From NCBI GenBank assembly GCA_032158295.1, contig CM063246.1, positions 5,919,491 through 5,983,490 of the forward strand: a stretch of 64,000 nucleotides of DNA. The letters are read 5' to 3'. Source of the DNA: Pycnopodia helianthoides. Its lineage: Eukaryota > Echinodermata > Asteroidea > Forcipulatida > Asteriidae. Each line of letters opens with the position of its first letter. Positions within the stretch are counted from its first letter, which is position 1. This document shows positions 62,530-64,000 of the stretch, in pieces. The position numbers and the translations under genes are program-made. The notes below the pieces were generated by a model. The model was not told where the DNA came from. It saw nothing but the letters and a program-made list of their open reading frames with translations, and searched no databases.

Positions 62530-64000
62530 ACAATTAATACAGCTACAGGGCTCGAAGCACAAATACTAAACTTAAGATGGTTTATCAGTATCACCGTGGT
62601 TATTTTTTATTGTGACGTCACACTTGGCTAAGCAGTTATGATTGATTCGCACTTAAGATCGATCTTACCTCTTTATGAAAACGAACTAGTTTCAAAATTG
62701 CAGCTCTGACGCTCCCTTTCGGTTGTGACCATTATTTAAATTGATTTCATTTTCCGTGAGCTACAATGTTGAAATTTTATTAGTTTCCTAAATCCAAGAG
62801 ATTCTTGTTTCTTTACGTGCTCCCTTTACTGTATAAATTATTAAAACTGTATCAGTAACACATGTTTCTTTCCCAAGGTCTATGGATATAAAGATGCAGT
62901 ATAAGATTCTGGATGAGTTATTAGTATTGAATAATTTAAACAGTGGGCGTGTTCTGATATGCAACTCAACCTTAGCTTTACTTAACCCTTGATTGGCAAG
63001 TTGTCAGGCAAAAAGAATGTCATGGACTTGAACTGCGAATTTAGTCTAAAGATCGGATCCATCTTTAACGCTCTTCAGGGAGACTAGTTCAGCATTATAA
63101 AAGGGGATAATTGCGCGAATAAGACCAGACTGGATCGGACCAGGCTTGATTAGACTATAATTAAAACCATCTTTAAGTCATGGGATCATGTCTTACTACC
63201 TCAATCGAATCAACTTGTCTCATACAGGACAGTGAGCGCGTGTTACATGAACGTTAATACCGAAGATTATTATTGTTAACATTCAGCAACAAAGTCCTCC
63301 AAGGAGAAACTCACTGAACAACAAAAGATACGGTAAGTTTGGAGACACGAGTGATTCCTGGTGAGTATTTTAACGTATTGTGCACGTGATCAAACATTCA
63401 AAAGGTTCAAAATCCAAAAGGATCTGTGTTTGATGCATTGTCCCGATTGCAAAATGCAGCCCAACTCTGGATGTCAAATTGTGTCCTAAATGCATAACTT
63501 TTATTATAAACTATAAGATAAGAACCTAGGCCTAATAATGTTTAGTAGACAAAGTAAATTTTTCCCTTTTAAGTTAAACTTTATATTTCATTAAGCAAAA
63601 GTATTGAATACGACAAATAGTTGCTTCAATTAATAACGTCATCCTAGTCTCTGCCTAAGTCTAAAACTGCCGAAAATGCCATAATTACGGAGCCTTTTAA
63701 CGAGATTGGTAATTCCTCAAATCGTTGTATTGGCAGAAAACAGAATCTTTGGATTTTAAACAATGGGAAATATTCACTGTCATTAACACCTGTTACTCAG
63801 GCGCGGTTCTAGAGCCACAATTTTAGGGGGGCTAGACCTTTTGCACGTGACGTCACCCTCTAATTTTCGCTACTGCTATTTCTTTTTGGGAGTCGAACAC
63901 ATGATGCAGTTGCGTGCAAATTATTTTGACTCCAAAACGGTAGACAGAACAAAAGCTTGCAGTGGTTTAACGAATTTGATTGAGAATATTATGGGATGTT
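62530..64000. other. Intergenic end of the window; no gene seen
   Basis: No coding frame of interest. At about 63,800 CAGGCGCGGTTCTAGAG...GGGGGG begins, resembling the end of a dispersed DNA element that would run out of the window. Confidence 0.4.

Overview
The window is animal nuclear DNA. Genes are split by GT-AG introns, intergenic DNA is long and AT-rich, and there are many small inverted-repeat elements, tRNA-derived SINEs and a LINE tail. A sacsin-like gene, a broken sacsin-like copy and an adhesion GPCR point to a marine invertebrate deuterostome. An echinoderm such as a sea star seems most likely to me, but the sequence does not prove it. There are no bacterial operons, rRNA genes, CRISPR arrays or phage genes.

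Layout. Bases 1-2247 are the 3' end (DnaJ plus HEPN) of an intact sacsin-like gene whose 5' part lies outside the window. From about 2315 to 8765 runs a 6.4 kb AT-rich non-coding module (copy A). From 8770 to 20,950 there is no intact gene. That stretch holds a TTAA-flanked foldback element, a palindromic GGGTC repeat, two more inverted-repeat elements, a local duplication, a 1.2 kb minisatellite of about 36 bp units, and a decayed fragment of an uncharacterised zinc-ligand protein family. From 20,954 to 28,071 lies a second sacsin-like gene on the same strand. Its N-terminal ATPase exons can be rebuilt with correct intron phases, but the large exon has frameshifts, six in-frame stops and a 248 bp CT microsatellite. 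It ends abruptly where a second copy of the downstream module begins (copy B, 28,072-34,860, continued at 38,219-38,618 after a 3.4 kb insertion). A third, partial module copy (C) covers 39,208-42,648. From 43,174 to 60,138 I can assemble a 23-exon adhesion GPCR: signal peptide, N-glycosylated linker, GAIN-like region, GPS, seven membrane segments and an acidic Asp-Glu-Asn-Tyr repeat tail. It has one unresolved frame change, in exon 3. From 60,139 to 64,000 there are only a 3' UTR candidate and small repeats.

Interpretation. The best-supported story is a tandem duplication of a sacsin locus together with its 3' flank. One daughter then lost everything between its first sacsin repeat and the 3' flank and decayed, and the flank was copied a third time. 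The GPCR is a separate, apparently functional gene whose introns have collected SINEs, a LINE tail and TTAA-type miniature elements. I did not find a clearly new multi-gene system. The sacsin duplication/deletion structure and the GPCR's repeat tail are the two items most worth following up.
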